Shown here one piece after another: positions 23,201-34,426 of a stretch of 64,000 nt of DNA. A program made the position numbers and the translations under genes. This DNA is from Xylona heveae TC161 (lineage: Eukaryota > Ascomycota > Xylonomycetes > Xylonales > Xylonaceae). Below the pieces are notes generated by a model, which did no database searches, was not told where the DNA came from, and saw only the letters and a list, made by a program, of their open reading frames with translations. The stretch lies in contig NW_017264196.1 of assembly GCF_001619985.1 (NCBI RefSeq), forward strand, positions 744,001-808,000. The letters are read 5' to 3'. How positions within the stretch are numbered: position 1 is the stretch's first letter; every line of letters starts with the position of its first letter.

Positions 23201-23998
23201 ATCCAGTTGTCTGCTCAGCACCCATCTATTCCTTTCAATCAACTTTACGCTGCCAAACGCTTCCAAATCCATCATAGCTTTTGCGGCCTCGAGTCCCAAC
23301 AGACCACCTCCAACAACTGCTCCATTCGTTCCTTTAACATTCTCGCTGAAGGCGATCAACTTTTCCAAGTCTTCGATCGTTCTATAGACAAATACACCTT
23401 TTGCATCGTGGCCAGGTGTATGCCGAGGGAGCACTGCATCTGAACCGGTAGCCAAAACGAGAACGTCGTAAGATACTTTCTCGCCGGTGGAGGTGGCGAC
23501 AACTTTCTGATCAGAATAAATCTCCGTAACCATGGTGTTGAGATGATAATTTAACGAGCCCTCTGGCATGCTTGAGTACTGAATCGGAAAAATTAGTATT
23601 TTGTTGTCCTTTTTCTGACAGGGCTAGTATGCAATCCCATCATACCCAATCTGAAGGATTCAGATACATGTTTTCCACATTTCTATGTTGGAAATATGAT
23701 GTCAAACCAACACGATTGTAGGCTAAGTGAGGCTCCTCTCCAATGACAACGACATCATATTCTCGTCGTTTGGCATCCAATTTGAGCAATTTTTCGCTAT
23801 TTTTGGAAAGGATCTAGTCAGTCTTGCTTCCGCCTTCATTGACTGTTTGAAGATAACGAGGTGAACGCACATGAATGCAATTCCAACCATACCAAGACCA
23901 ACAACTACAACTCTTTTCCGTTGAGTCCCATCAGGAGCATTCTGCATGGTTTTCGGCAGCTCAGCCGCGCCGGGCACCTGCCATTCGCTTTGAGACAT
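20298..23998 (-). CDS. niiA: NAD(P)H nitrite reductase (exons 23871..23998, 23646..23796, 23039..23578, 22342..22979, 22088..22290, 21397..22027, 20298..21333)
   Basis: Assimilatory nitrite reductase, nitrite to ammonium, 1108 residues, cytosolic. Order of parts: FAD fold [13 protein letters not shown] (about residue 30), NAD(P)H fold [14 protein letters not shown] (about 175), a BFD-type [2Fe-2S] site CSCH ... GTGCGGC (about 490-535), the siroheme/[4Fe-4S] half-motifs CVGTTWC and CVREC (C-x5-C and C-x3-C), and a C-terminal Rieske-like domain with CPH and CPYH. Six introns of 51-74 nt were placed; all phases close and every junction falls inside conserved sequence (for example [14 protein letters not shown]). 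Start: ATG 23998; a TTG upstream is ignored. niaD lies immediately upstream on the same strand. Confidence 0.97.
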
Positions 23999-25018
23999 CG
24001 TCGTCCGGAGATGAGGTATCACCGGGGACAAACGTGAAGCTACCTCTCGACACAGAAATATATGTCAGGTAGCAAAACAATAAGAACACACTGGGTATCT
24101 CAAAAATCAAGCGCAGGATGAAGGAGAAAGAAGGGGGGACGAAAAGATTATCAAAGAAACGAATTGAGCTTTCCAATTAGTCTAGAATCTGCGAGGATAC
24201 TACTCATAACATAACAATAAATCAGATGTGAACTTGCGGCGCCTCCGACCCTTTTCCAGCCGGAGAAACCATTTGCTCCAAATTTCTCGAGCCCGGAGCA
24301 GGGCAAAACGATCCCTGCTAGTCCTTATCATCTCCACAAGCCGATATGCATAGTACATCTTAGGCATTGTTCATGGAATACCACATGTGGTGTGGCACAT
24401 CGGCCCATAAAGATGGAAAAGGTTTCTCCTCGGCGGGCGAAGGAAACAAATGTTGCGAAGAATAGCATTCCGGGCCCCACGACGTACATGGTAACTCCTC
24501 GGGGCATGGGAAGTCGGTACGCTAAGCGGGAGGGATCAGGGCGGGAGGGAAAGCGAACAATTAACTTTGACTAGATCCTGATTGGACGAATGTCATCACT
24601 GATAAGCATCTTTTATCTCACTAGTCACAACTGACAGATCGACTGTGTCAGCGCTACACAAGTCCGGAGAAGGAATCCGAGGGGGAAACTTCTCTTTACA
24701 CCAACACTCCCGGCTTCATTTCTGTGGCACCCAGGCATCGTATCTCAGGCGAATGTGATTCAATGGATAAGAAGTCAAAGAAGAATAATTGAGATGATGT
24801 CATCTGTTGCTCCAATCTTTTGTCCTGTGCTCGTTACGCACTGATGCAACGCGGGAAAAAGATAACACGTGAAAGCCCCAAAAAATGATACAAATCCGTA
24901 TATCCAAAAAGTGATTACAACTCGTACTCAAATAGCAAAGGAATAAAGCCCTGATATCCCAAAAAGAAGAAGATGCATGGAATGAAGCAGAATACGAGAA
25001 TGCCCCAGCAGAAAATGC
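23999..25018 (-). promoter_or_regulatory. niiA promoter with GATA sites and near-NirA motifs
   Basis: 1.02 kb between the niaD stop and the niiA ATG. GATA-factor (AreA-type) sites occur as a close pair, GATAAG at 24601-24606 and TTATCT at 24613-24618, and singly at 24325 and 24861. One-mismatch NirA-like motifs are present: CTCCTCGG near 24427 and 24496, and ATCCGAGG at 24675-24682. No exact CTCCGHGG was found. Site calls are by eye from published consensus sequences. Confidence 0.5.
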
Positions 25019-27856
25019 CTAGAAAAACAACAAGTCACTGTCCTTGTAGCCCTGTGAAATGAGGTCCGCGTGAATACTCTTCTCCAAAGCCTGCGGTCCG
25101 CAGACGAGGACCAGAGTTTCAGGATCGGGAGTACAGTGCTTTTGAATCAATTCTCCCGTAACTCTTCCCTTGAGGCCAGTCCAGCCCTCACATGCCTGAG
25201 AAAGAGTAAATATCAAATTACACCTGCCTGGATTCGCAGTAGCAATCTGCTCGAGGTCGTCCCTGCAAAGGATATCCTCAACCATCCGGTTTCCGTCAAA
25301 TACAGTACAGCGTGTTCCGTCTTCTGGATCTTGCATCACAGCCCGGAAGACTTGGAAGATTGGAGTCACGCCACTACCGGCGCACACCATGACGAAGGAC
25401 TTCACCGTCCTGACGACGCCATTTATCGAGCATCGTCCACGACCAAGGTATTCGAATTTTCCAATGGGTCCTTTGAACTCCACGCCATGTCCTAAAGGCA
25501 GAGAATCAAGAGCCATGGTCATCCTACCACCCTTTGCTTTGGGTGTCTCAAAGTAGATCTTGACAAGCATTTCTAGCCGTCCACTTTGGTTCATTTCCGA
25601 AATAGGTGTGTAGCTTCGTATAATAGGTTCCCGGGTGACTGGATCCCGTAATCGAACCATCAAGTGTTGACCAACAGGTAGCCCAAGCGTCTGTTCATCG
25701 TGCTCAAGCTGAAACATGAAAACCCGAGTGTCCCAGGAAATTTGCTTCTTCTCGACCAGAGCAGCTGTCGTCCAAGCACGCGACTGCAGAAATGTGCTAC
25801 GTTTTTCAGCGGGACCGTCCGATTGCGCCTCTCCCTGCTCGAGAATAGTTTTCGATTTCTCGTCCAAGGAGCCAATGTGGTATTTCGGCATCATCTTCTT
25901 TGCAGTTTCGCTATCTATAGTTCATTGTCAGCACGTGGCATAGAATAAAAAAGGACACTGAAACAAAGTAACGTACGAATGGCCATGAATTCGTCTGTAG
26001 CATCCATTCCAGCAGCAGAGATGATACTTTGGGCACCGCCCGGATGCGCATCCATGAACGTTGTCCCATCAAATACGTGGCCGTTAAGGACGAACCAGGC
26101 AGACTGAGCGTTATCGTGTTTGCGCAGCTCGTCCACGGAGATAATTGTATCCACATCATCTCTCGTTAACTTAATTTCAGGGGCCGCCGCCTCTGCCGGT
26201 GTTCCAGAGTCATCCCCATCGAGCTTTTCGCCCCAGAAACCGTTCGTCAAATTGCCGCCTGCTTTCTTGACCTTTTCCATCCAACCGCCGGGTTGCAAAG
26301 CTGGCTGAGTAGGATGCTCAAATCGGAGACTATCGCCTTCCTCGGTGATGGTAACACGAAACCAAGGATTGTTCATCATACCCAAAACTGACCAGTACAT
26401 ATCCCTGGGCTGAGCGTTCATGCTCTCATCCATGGCTCGCACGAGAATGTCCTTGGCTCCTTTCAGCTCCTCCACTGCGACGTCCAGTGACCAGAAACAC
26501 CAGCAAAATGACGTATCCCGCCAAGCCAGGTCAACCTCTCCGCCAAAAAGCGTTTGCTCATACTGACGATATCGATCTTCCGGATACTCAACGTCAGCCA
26601 GGCGCCAAGTATTTCCCTTGTCGATGGAGATTTCTGCTCGCGTGATACGGCGCCCACCACCGCTGTATGCATAACCTTTCAAACGGTACATTTGTGGAGC
26701 ATTCACCAGAGAAAGGAGCTCATCATGCGCAGGATAGGCTATGACTGAGTTTACATTGAGATCATAAATGGCATATCGCTCGTCTTTCCACCATTTCGGG
26801 TTATTTGCCGCCTCATCTGGCGACACCGACATGCTAGAATCATTCGTTAGGGTTGTGAATACGCTCTCGGAAAAAGGGTGATTCGTACGGAAGAACACGA
26901 TTATCATACAAATGATACCAGTTGTCGCTAGGCCCTTCGGTGATAATAAGCCGCTTAAGCCATTTTACACTTCTGCCGCCTATCTGGCCTGGTATCAGGG
27001 CGCGCAAAGGCTTGCCATGATCTGGTGGTAGAATCTCCCCATTCATTTTATGAGCCAACATTATTCCTCGTTCCGGGTCCATCACCCAGCTCAGTTTCAC
27101 CGAGGTACCATAATAACCGTTTGGCTAAGTAATGTAAGCTTTTGAACCAGCAAGAGACATGGACTAGCATACCAGCTTGTCTGCGCCCTCCATACACACA
27201 TATTTCGCTTTCCTTTTTGGCTTAGCAACGCGCATCAGCTCGGCCATCAGCACGCCAGTAAACAATCCCGTCGAAGTTCCAGCAGCACCCCATGAGAAAC
27301 CTTTGCTTTTGCGGACTTGGTTTTGTTCCTTTCGCCTGTTGCCAGCACAGACTAAAGTGACTGGGCATGTGATTTTCTGAAAGTCTAAAAGAAGCTGCTT
27401 CAGCGTCAGTGTAAATGGGTTTTCTACGAGCCTAGAAATAGAATTAGAAGCAGAAGAAGTAGCGTATTTTCATCGGAGTTCAACATACCCTTCCACACTA
27501 AATTCCCAGTCGGGAATCTCTTCATCCGTTACGTGTGGCACGGCGCCATGATTCCGCACATAGAATAATTCAGGACTTGTCAGAAAGCCCTCATCATAGA
27601 GCGCAGAAAGTGGTGCTTCAACGTTGAAAGGATGAACTCCAGTCAGCCGAATCAGACGCGGATCTCGAGGCACATGTGCGTCAGGGGTATTTTTATCGAT
27701 ATCCAACACCTGGGTAGCACCTTTGGTTGGCGGCGGTAATGGAATAGAGCATGAATCATTCAGAGCAGTGTCAGAAGCATCATCTTCAGTCTCTGGAGGC
27801 GTAGGAAGCGATGTAACGGGTTTTGAGGTGACCCGCTCGTCAGAAGCTTGGCCCAT
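25019..27856 (-). CDS. niaD: NADPH nitrate reductase (exons 27489..27856, 27173..27431, 26889..27124, 25977..26833, 25019..25914)
   Basis: Assimilatory nitrate reductase, nitrate to nitrite, 871 residues. Parts in order: Moco domain with the ligand Cys in LVCAGNRRKE, the dimerisation region (MYRLKGYAYSGGGRRITR), a cytochrome b5 domain with DAHPGG and the second haem His in HSETAKK, an FAD domain with RSYTPIS, and an NADPH domain with CAGSGVTPIF and a C-terminal CGP. The b5 junction is split by an intron (GTACGT donor, CTATAG acceptor) that restores FMAIHSETAKKMMPKYHIG. Five exons, four introns of 48-62 nt, all phases closing. Start: ATG 27856. The gene is head-to-tail with niiA, not divergent as in Aspergillus nidulans. 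No nitrate transporter is in the window. Confidence 0.97.
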
Positions 27857-28168
27857 TCTTTCCAAAGAAAATTAAAGAAAAAAAATTTGTACAGCAGTAA
27901 GGGTATCAAGGATTCAAAGCAATAATAGAGAAATCATGGGAACAAACAATAGCAAATAAAAATATCTATGTCCAATGTAAATTTTCACAAGAATAAATGG
28001 TCCTGTCAGATATGGAAAATCGAAAGCCTATATCACCATCGATAGATCAATCAATTTGCAGCATAGTCCCCGGAAGAGCCCCGTATGTTGTCCCTATGGG
28101 TCCACCTCCCCCAGCCAGAAGGTGGCAGTATTATCTCAGAGGTTTCGCCATGGCAGCTTCGCCCGCGT

Positions 28169-28176
28169 CCGCGGAG
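28169..28176 (-). promoter_or_regulatory. NirA-type site CTCCGCGG
   Basis: Exact match to CTCCGHGG, on the same strand as niaD. It is proximal to the gene. Confidence 0.55.
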
Positions 28177-28525
28177 AATGAGTGCCGTCATGGAGTCAAA
28201 CCATAGCACGGCCATATTCGAATCACATTGCACCGATAAGGGACATGGAAGATCTTCAAATGAGTCCCAATTTAATCCAATAGGGCTTCCCGCTGGTAGG
28301 AAGTGGAAGAGTGCAGAGCACCGAACCTGGGTAGCAGGGGAGACACGGAAAACCCTAGCCAGATCAGGTTCGTCGAATGTTCCCTTGGCTGAGTGTGCCT
28401 GTCTCCACGCTCCCGCAAACCATCGGGCGCCACTATCGGCTAGATAGCGGTTGTGGGTACAGCCGCCAATCAAAATTTTAGTTGACAGTGCGAATTTGTC
28501 TGCAACACAGTACTTCCGTTTGCTG

Positions 28526-28533
28526 CCGCGGAG
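28526..28533 (-). promoter_or_regulatory. NirA-type site CTCCGCGG
   Basis: Second exact match, identical to the first and on the same strand, 357 bp further upstream. Confidence 0.5.
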
Positions 28534-29055
28534 ATGTACCTCACCGTTACGCAGTTTCACCGAGGCACATCCCGACTTGTGCCGACTCCGAATGCGCTCT
28601 TCTCAACTGTCCACGAGTAGCCTGTAGAGCCATGATCATATTGGCCGGCATTTGCAATTTCAAAGGCAACTAGTCGAAAGAGATCAATTAGCATCTTCTC
28701 CATGTTCAAGCCCTCAATTGCCCTGATTTAAGCTCTCTATTTGTCGATTCTTTAAACATTCATACCCTGGCGATAAATACCTTGCCTGTCCTTACTCCAA
28801 TTCCACATGCCAATATCGTTTTGATAGTTACTAAAACAGTAGGAAAGATGATCCAAGACGATTAATAAAGAGCCAATGCAAGAATAACAATTTGTCTGAG
28901 TCTCGTTCGTTTCAAACCCAAAAGCTCTGTTCATATGTTCACCAAAGCTGGGCAAAGAAACGAGAATGGTCCCCCCGATAAGATATGCCAATGAGACATT
29001 GATTCGGGGTCAAAATCGCGGAGAATAGATTAGCTCAGCCTCTCTTCCCCTATAT

Positions 29056-30168
29056 TTACGTCGACTTCTTTTTGCCAGCTTTCTTTCTACTATACTCTTC
29101 AGCCTTTTTATGGAACAGACTGCCATCAAATGCTCCGCGAACGTCCTGTTTCCGCAAGATACCATCCTTCGGCCAAACCAGCAAATAGACTGCGAGCCCT
29201 GCAGTAATTGTGTGAGCCATTTACTGTAATTCATTTGAACAACGAGGAACCAAGTGGCAGCGAGAAGACTCACATTCGAAAAAGGCGGCGCACCAACCAA
29301 ACAGATCAAATGCCATCCTCTGACCTTTGAGCGCAACCAGGAGATCTCCAATTGTTAAACCGCCCTTATTATTACGGTCATATTTGGAGAAGAAATCTTC
29401 AAACCTTTGTGCATGAAATCGGCCCTCATTATCAAAGCTCATGCTGTTACTGCCATGCTTGTCCTTGTAAAGCCTAGACGTGTAAATACGGAAGAACGGA
29501 TCAGGCAGGATCCCAGACCCCGTGGGGTAGCTCAAGAACCCGTTGATCAGGTAAACGCCTATCAAGCAAAGTGGGATGCTCCAACCCCATTTGCGAAGTC
29601 CGACGTATGTATCCCATGGCCATATGACGCCATCTTTATCCGTATCCCAGTACGCAGCATGCTGCGAGACAACCTGAAAAAAAGTAACCGTCAGCAGACA
29701 AGTTCGATATAACAGGCGCAAGCGGGAGTGGAGTTGGAATGAGAGCAGTTCATGGAAATATATATGACTTTATGAGTGGTCACGTACAAGGTCGTCTTCA
29801 TGCTTTCCCGCCGAACCCCTCTCATCTGTGCCCGCTGGCTTTTCGCTCGATGGCGCACCGTTCGTTCCCGGAGAACCGAACTGTGACAAGGGATTACCCT
29901 TGGTAGGGACAAATGGCCTACGTTTTTCAGTGACCGGATGTTCTTCGCGAGACACATCTGTTTCTATCCCTGAATCTTCCGGTGCTGCCGTGCTCTCGTT
30001 GGCATTGCGGCTGGCACGGGCTTCCTCTTCCGGAGGATTCTCCCGGCCAGACTCATCGGTGTAATTGTCTTTGTTATTAGTGTTGTTCTCATCAAGATCA
30101 TTCCCCGAAGATGGCGATGAGGCTGCGATTGCAGCGTAGCTTGGCTGAGCTTCAGCAAAGTCAGACAT
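29056..30168 (-). CDS. Caleosin-family protein (exons 29788..30168, 29274..29673, 29056..29198)
   Basis: A 307-residue caleosin (lipid-droplet or membrane calcium-binding protein; some members are haem peroxygenases). A 127-residue acidic, Ser/Glu/Asn-rich N-terminal extension is followed by the caleosin core. This has a His just before a single EF-hand (SQHAAYWDTDKDG), a central hydrophobic segment with prolines (PLCLIGVYLINGFLSYP) and FEDFFSKYD. The third exon adds EWLAVYLLVWPKDG and GAFDGSLFHK, which are core caleosin positions. The second intron uses GTGAGT and CTGCAG; the phase-1 junction makes the conserved Trp of FFEW. The protein ends KAGKKKST. Start: ATG 30168. The long extension is unlike plant caleosins. 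Confidence 0.88.
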
Positions 30169-30921
30169 TCGGCCAGTAATCACTCGAGGGTGCTGAAATT
30201 GGACTAGTAGTGCAGTTGGCTCAAAGTAAAGTAAAAATGCAAAGTAGAGCCACACGTTGAATAAAACCGAAGCAGCATCTGGTCGAGGCATGTGAAGTTA
30301 AGCAATCAATGCCGGAACATTGACCTGTACCAGCTCGAAGCATTACTCAAATTGAATCAACTTAATTGGTCAGCAATGGGTCAGTGGGGTGCACGCTGAG
30401 GGGAGACAGGATCTGGGGCATGGCAGGATGATACAGCAATGGTGAAATCAAGCTTACTTCATATAGAGAACAAGCCGCCATCGCTTCAAGCCGTTGGGTT
30501 GTCCACGCATGCAAAGTACAGGGGTATGAGGATGGATCTGCACGTGCCTTTTGACTATCCCCAACAATCAGTGGTAAAATGTGGTGGTTGCGAAGGAAAG
30601 TTAATTGCCAAACACAGTCCCCGGATTAAATGAGACGCAAAAACAAAATTTATAGAGAGAAAGGATTTCAATCTTCAGGATTGGTCTGCAAAACGCTATC
30701 GCATTGCTTGAAGAGTAATCTATCTATCTGAACAGCAAAATCTCGAATGAGCAGATCATGAGCGGTAGATAAGTCTGCTATCCTGCAAATCCGTTACATC
30801 GTCGCCTAATACCGGATTCGGCTCGATATTTTCATGTGCATCAATTCATCATTTTCAACCTTGACTATTAAGCAGGCAAAAGTATGCTGATTTTCATCCA
30901 CGCAGTCATTGCGAAATCCTT
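30169..30921. other. Intergenic between hsp88 3' end and the caleosin promoter
   Basis: 753 bp. It should hold the caleosin promoter on the right of its ATG and the hsp88 3' UTR. No gene or strong repeat is seen. Confidence 0.5.
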
Positions 30922-33367
30922 TTACTGCTGGGGCTCCTCAACACCCTCAGGTTTCGCAGGCTCGGCGTCCTTCATCTCTTCGTCTTTGGGCTGCTCGGCA
31001 GCCTTCTTCTGGTCCTGTTCTGTCTTCTTCTTGGCCTCAAGCTCAGCGCGCTTCGCAGCAGCGGCCTCTTCCTGTTTCTTGAGGACGGCCTGTCTTTCCT
31101 CCTCAATCTTGTCCTGGTAACGCTGGATGATGGGGCCCGCAAGGAATCGAATGTCATCGATCTTAGCAGTATAGACAGCCTTGGTGGTATCCTCACCCTC
31201 CTCGTAGAGCCAATCCTGTAGAAGATTCGATCAGTATATGTAGGCCGGTAAATGTGCCAAGTGCGCCGACTTTACCTCGCTCTTCTCAAGCTTTTCCCTC
31301 AGCTTGGCCTTCTCGTCGTCGGATGCAAACTCAGCATATTGCTCCTCAAGCTTTCCTCGCAGCTCATAGATGAAAGATTCAAGCTCGTTCTTCTTGTCCT
31401 CGGTGTCCGCAACCAGCTTGTCCTCCATCCACATGGCGTTTTCCTTTTCAGCAAGGGCAGCAATGCCAGCCTCATTCAAAGAAGCAGTGGCCGAAACCAG
31501 AGAAAGGTCACCCTTGCGAACCTGCTTCTTGACCGTCCGAGTCTTCGGCTTAGCCTCGGCGCTCCCGTTGGCTTGATCGGTCTCCATCGCCTGTGAATTT
31601 TCAGTCAGCCATTGGTGTCCAGTTAGATTCTCACACATTTGGCAGATACGGAATTAAGCGGGCACATCTCTGGGGCAAAATAATTGATGAGTACTCACAT
31701 CACCCTCCTTTTCTTCGGGGATCGGCTCTTCGACCTCAACGTCCTCAACGTAGTAACCTTGCTCAACGTTCAAGGCGCCGTGCAAGTTGAGACGAGCCTT
31801 GAGTTTGCAAATCATGAAGTCGTCCTGGGAATCGGCCTTCACGCCCTTGACAGAGAAGCGGCCAATGAAAGGATTCATCTTTCCAGGCAGCAATTCGGGC
31901 TTAGCGTACCGGGCCTCAAGATCGAAAGGCTGCTTCCGGTAGAAGGTGAGGATCTTAGTCGAAGGCATGACGTTGCCCCTGTTGAAGACGGTAAGGCTGG
32001 TGTCCTCGTCGGGGATATCAGGAGACTTCTCCCAGGTGAACTCGATGGGGTAGTTGACAATGTCGTGAACGGCAAAGTCGCGGACACGGAAGATAGGAGA
32101 GAGGATAGCACAGCTGAATGCGGCACCACGGGCAATAGCCTCATCCTGGTTGTTGGTGAACGAGAGCTGCTTGCCGAAGAAGTCCTGGATGATAGCCTTG
32201 AGGGCAGGAACACGAGTGCAGCCACCGACCAACTCAATGGCGTCAATGTCCTCAACCTTCAGCTTGGCGTCGGCGAGAGCCTGCTCGAGAGGGACATGGG
32301 CACGGTCAAGGAGCGGCTTGCAGAGCTGCTCAAGCTCCTCCCGCTTCAAGAAGCTGTTCACGTCAACATCGTTCATGCACGACTCGACATTGATGGGCGC
32401 GCTGGCGTTGGCGGAGAGCACCTTCTTGAGCTTCTCGACCGCAGCAATGACACGCATGAGCGCCTTCTGGTTGCTCTTGATATCGATCTTGTACTTCTCC
32501 TTGAACTCCTCAGCGAAGTGGTCGACAAGCGCCTTGTCGAAGTTTCGGCCACCAAAGTGGCGGTCCCAGGCGGTTGAGCGAACATTGAGCTCACCCTTCT
32601 TGAACTCTACAATCGAACAAGAATAGTCACTGTGACCAATGTCGACGAATGCAACTCTTCGAGGCTTCTCCTCGGCAGTGGGAAGATCAAGCTTCGTGAT
32701 ACCGTAGCCCAAAGCAGTAGCGGTAGTGTCGTTGATCAATCTCAAGAGCTTCAAGCCAGCGATTTCAGAAGCATCGAGCAAGCTTCTCCGCTGGACGTCG
32801 GTAAACCACGGCGGCACGCTCATCACAATGTCGGAGACTGGTAACTTGAGCTCGGCAGAGGCTGTGGCTTTGATCTTGCTCAGGAACATGGCGATGAGCT
32901 GGGTAGCGGTGAACTTCTCCTTCTTGCCCAGGTAGGACACTTCCGCGCCCACCTGGCCATCGACCTCGACCAGCAAGGCCGAAACGAAGTCCTGCTCAAG
33001 TGCGACATCGGGGTCACTCAATGAGCGGCCAGCAAGTCGCTTCAGCGAGGCAACAGTGTTCTTAAGGTTTGAGATTTCTTGTGTCTTAGCACCCTCGCCG
33101 AGGTATCTAGCCTTGGGACCAAATGCAACCAGCGAACTATAATAAATGTTAGCTATAGATCTCATAGACGTTCGAGGAATTGGCGCTCGGGAGCATACGG
33201 TGTAGATCGATTAGAGACTTCGTTGGTAATCTACCTTAAGAGTCAGCGGACTGGCAAACCAGCGAAAACATGACAATAATGTCGAGACATACCACATCGA
33301 CACCTCGGTTCCTTGCAACAGCAATGACGGTGTTCTGCGTACCAAGATCAATTCCGACGACGCTCAT
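30922..33367 (-). CDS. hsp88: Hsp110-type chaperone Hsp88/Sse1 (exons 33293..33367, 33199..33230, 31699..33136, 31276..31590, 30922..31215)
   Basis: A 717-residue Hsp110/Sse1-class chaperone, the cytosolic nucleotide-exchange factor of Hsp70. It begins MSVVGIDLGTQNTVIAV, an Hsp70-type ATPase phosphate-1 motif, then ITNEVSNRSTPSLVAFG. Further ATPase motifs are VAFVDIGHSDYS and ELVGGCTRVPALK. The substrate domain carries the acidic insertion (EDVEVEEPIPEEKEGD), and the C-terminal helical domain ends in a Lys/Glu/Ala-rich tail. It lacks the EEVD of Hsp70, as expected of Hsp110. Small first exons (75 and 32 nt) are typical. All four introns close in phase. A GAAcTTTC inverted heat-shock unit lies upstream at 33647-33654, weak support for heat regulation. 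Confidence 0.95.
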
Positions 33368-34426
33368 CTTCAACTGATACTGAATCGGATAATCAAATTA
33401 TTGTCTTTGAAGGAGAGAGGTGGGGGGGAAGCGGGTATCCCGTGCGAAGAAAAAGTTGTGCGCGACGAAAAAGAAACGCTCTCTACCGCTTCGTCTCGTT
33501 ATCCTCTGAAAGGTGGAGAAGTGGTATGGCTTGTGACGAGTGTTCAGAGAAGGAGTTGAATGATCTAGGCTTTGTTGGTGGGGTGGTTGATGTTGCGCGT
33601 GGCAGAACACTCGTCTAAAGACTTGCCTCGTCGCAAATTTCTGACCGAACTTTCCAGCGCACACCAGAACCAGCACCGATTTCCGTCCAAGCTTTACCAT
33701 GTTAGGAAAGGCCATTTTCACCGCATCCTCTCACTTTAACTTGTACGGCAAATCTTAGCATCGGATTAACCTCGAAGCGAGCAAAAAAAAATTCCTTTCA
33801 CTCGACAAGGCAAATTTATGTCCCCCGTGCCTTAACTGATACTTCGTTCACCTCAATAATTCATGGTTATGCGCCGTCAACAGCCATTTGCATCTGCGGT
33901 TAACCTTACTCATCCGTTGCCGTTGGCCCCCCTCCCTTTGGACCACCCGTCGTGCCGCAGCCCACTTTTTCAGTGCCCCTGTAACGTCATTTCACGTATT
34001 GATGCAATCGAACTTTAGGGCTAGTTTTCCTACGAGTACATTCAGAATAATAGCTTCAGTGCGTCAAAGGAATATCAGTCACTTGATGCAATAGATGATT
34101 TGAATTTTTAAATTTGAAGACAAGACCTTCATAATTTCATTAGGCGTTCAATACTACATATCCTGACGTTTCAGGAGCCAAATACAGCCGCAGTAATTAA
34201 GAGACGCCTGTGGAAGATAGTAAAGGTCAATCAGAAAGAAAGAAATTCCTGTGCCATTATGGATGCTTGCTGAAGAAGATCGCTTTTCCTGCCTTCATAT
34301 ACGACAAAGCTCAACACATTTCGTGCGCGTGCAGTTCCTTGCTATTGATTAAGACGCGAATGGTTTGTTCCCATTAGATGTGAAGTTGTCCTGGCGATAA
34401 TCCTTCCCTTGCATCTCCATCAGCTC
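33368..34426. other. Intergenic, hsp88 promoter and chitin synthase 3' region
   Basis: About 1.06 kb. Near hsp88 there is a purine/pyrimidine mix with one GAAnnTTC-type unit at 33647-33654. The remainder towards the chitin synthase stop is AT-rich. No gene is seen. Confidence 0.5.

Larger units (their letters stand above)
27857..29055 (-). promoter_or_regulatory. niaD promoter with two exact NirA-type sites
   Basis: 1.2 kb between the caleosin stop and the niaD ATG. Two exact matches to the NirA consensus CTCCGHGG lie on the minus strand at 28169-28176 and 28526-28533, 313 and 670 bp from the ATG. GATA sites include GATAAG at 28977-28982. A 170-codon open frame on the minus strand (28051..28560) was rejected as a gene. 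Confidence 0.6.

Noticed and set aside
28051-28560. 170-codon minus-strand open frame in the niaD promoter
   Set aside because: No motif; it overlaps the two NirA sites and the expected regulatory region.
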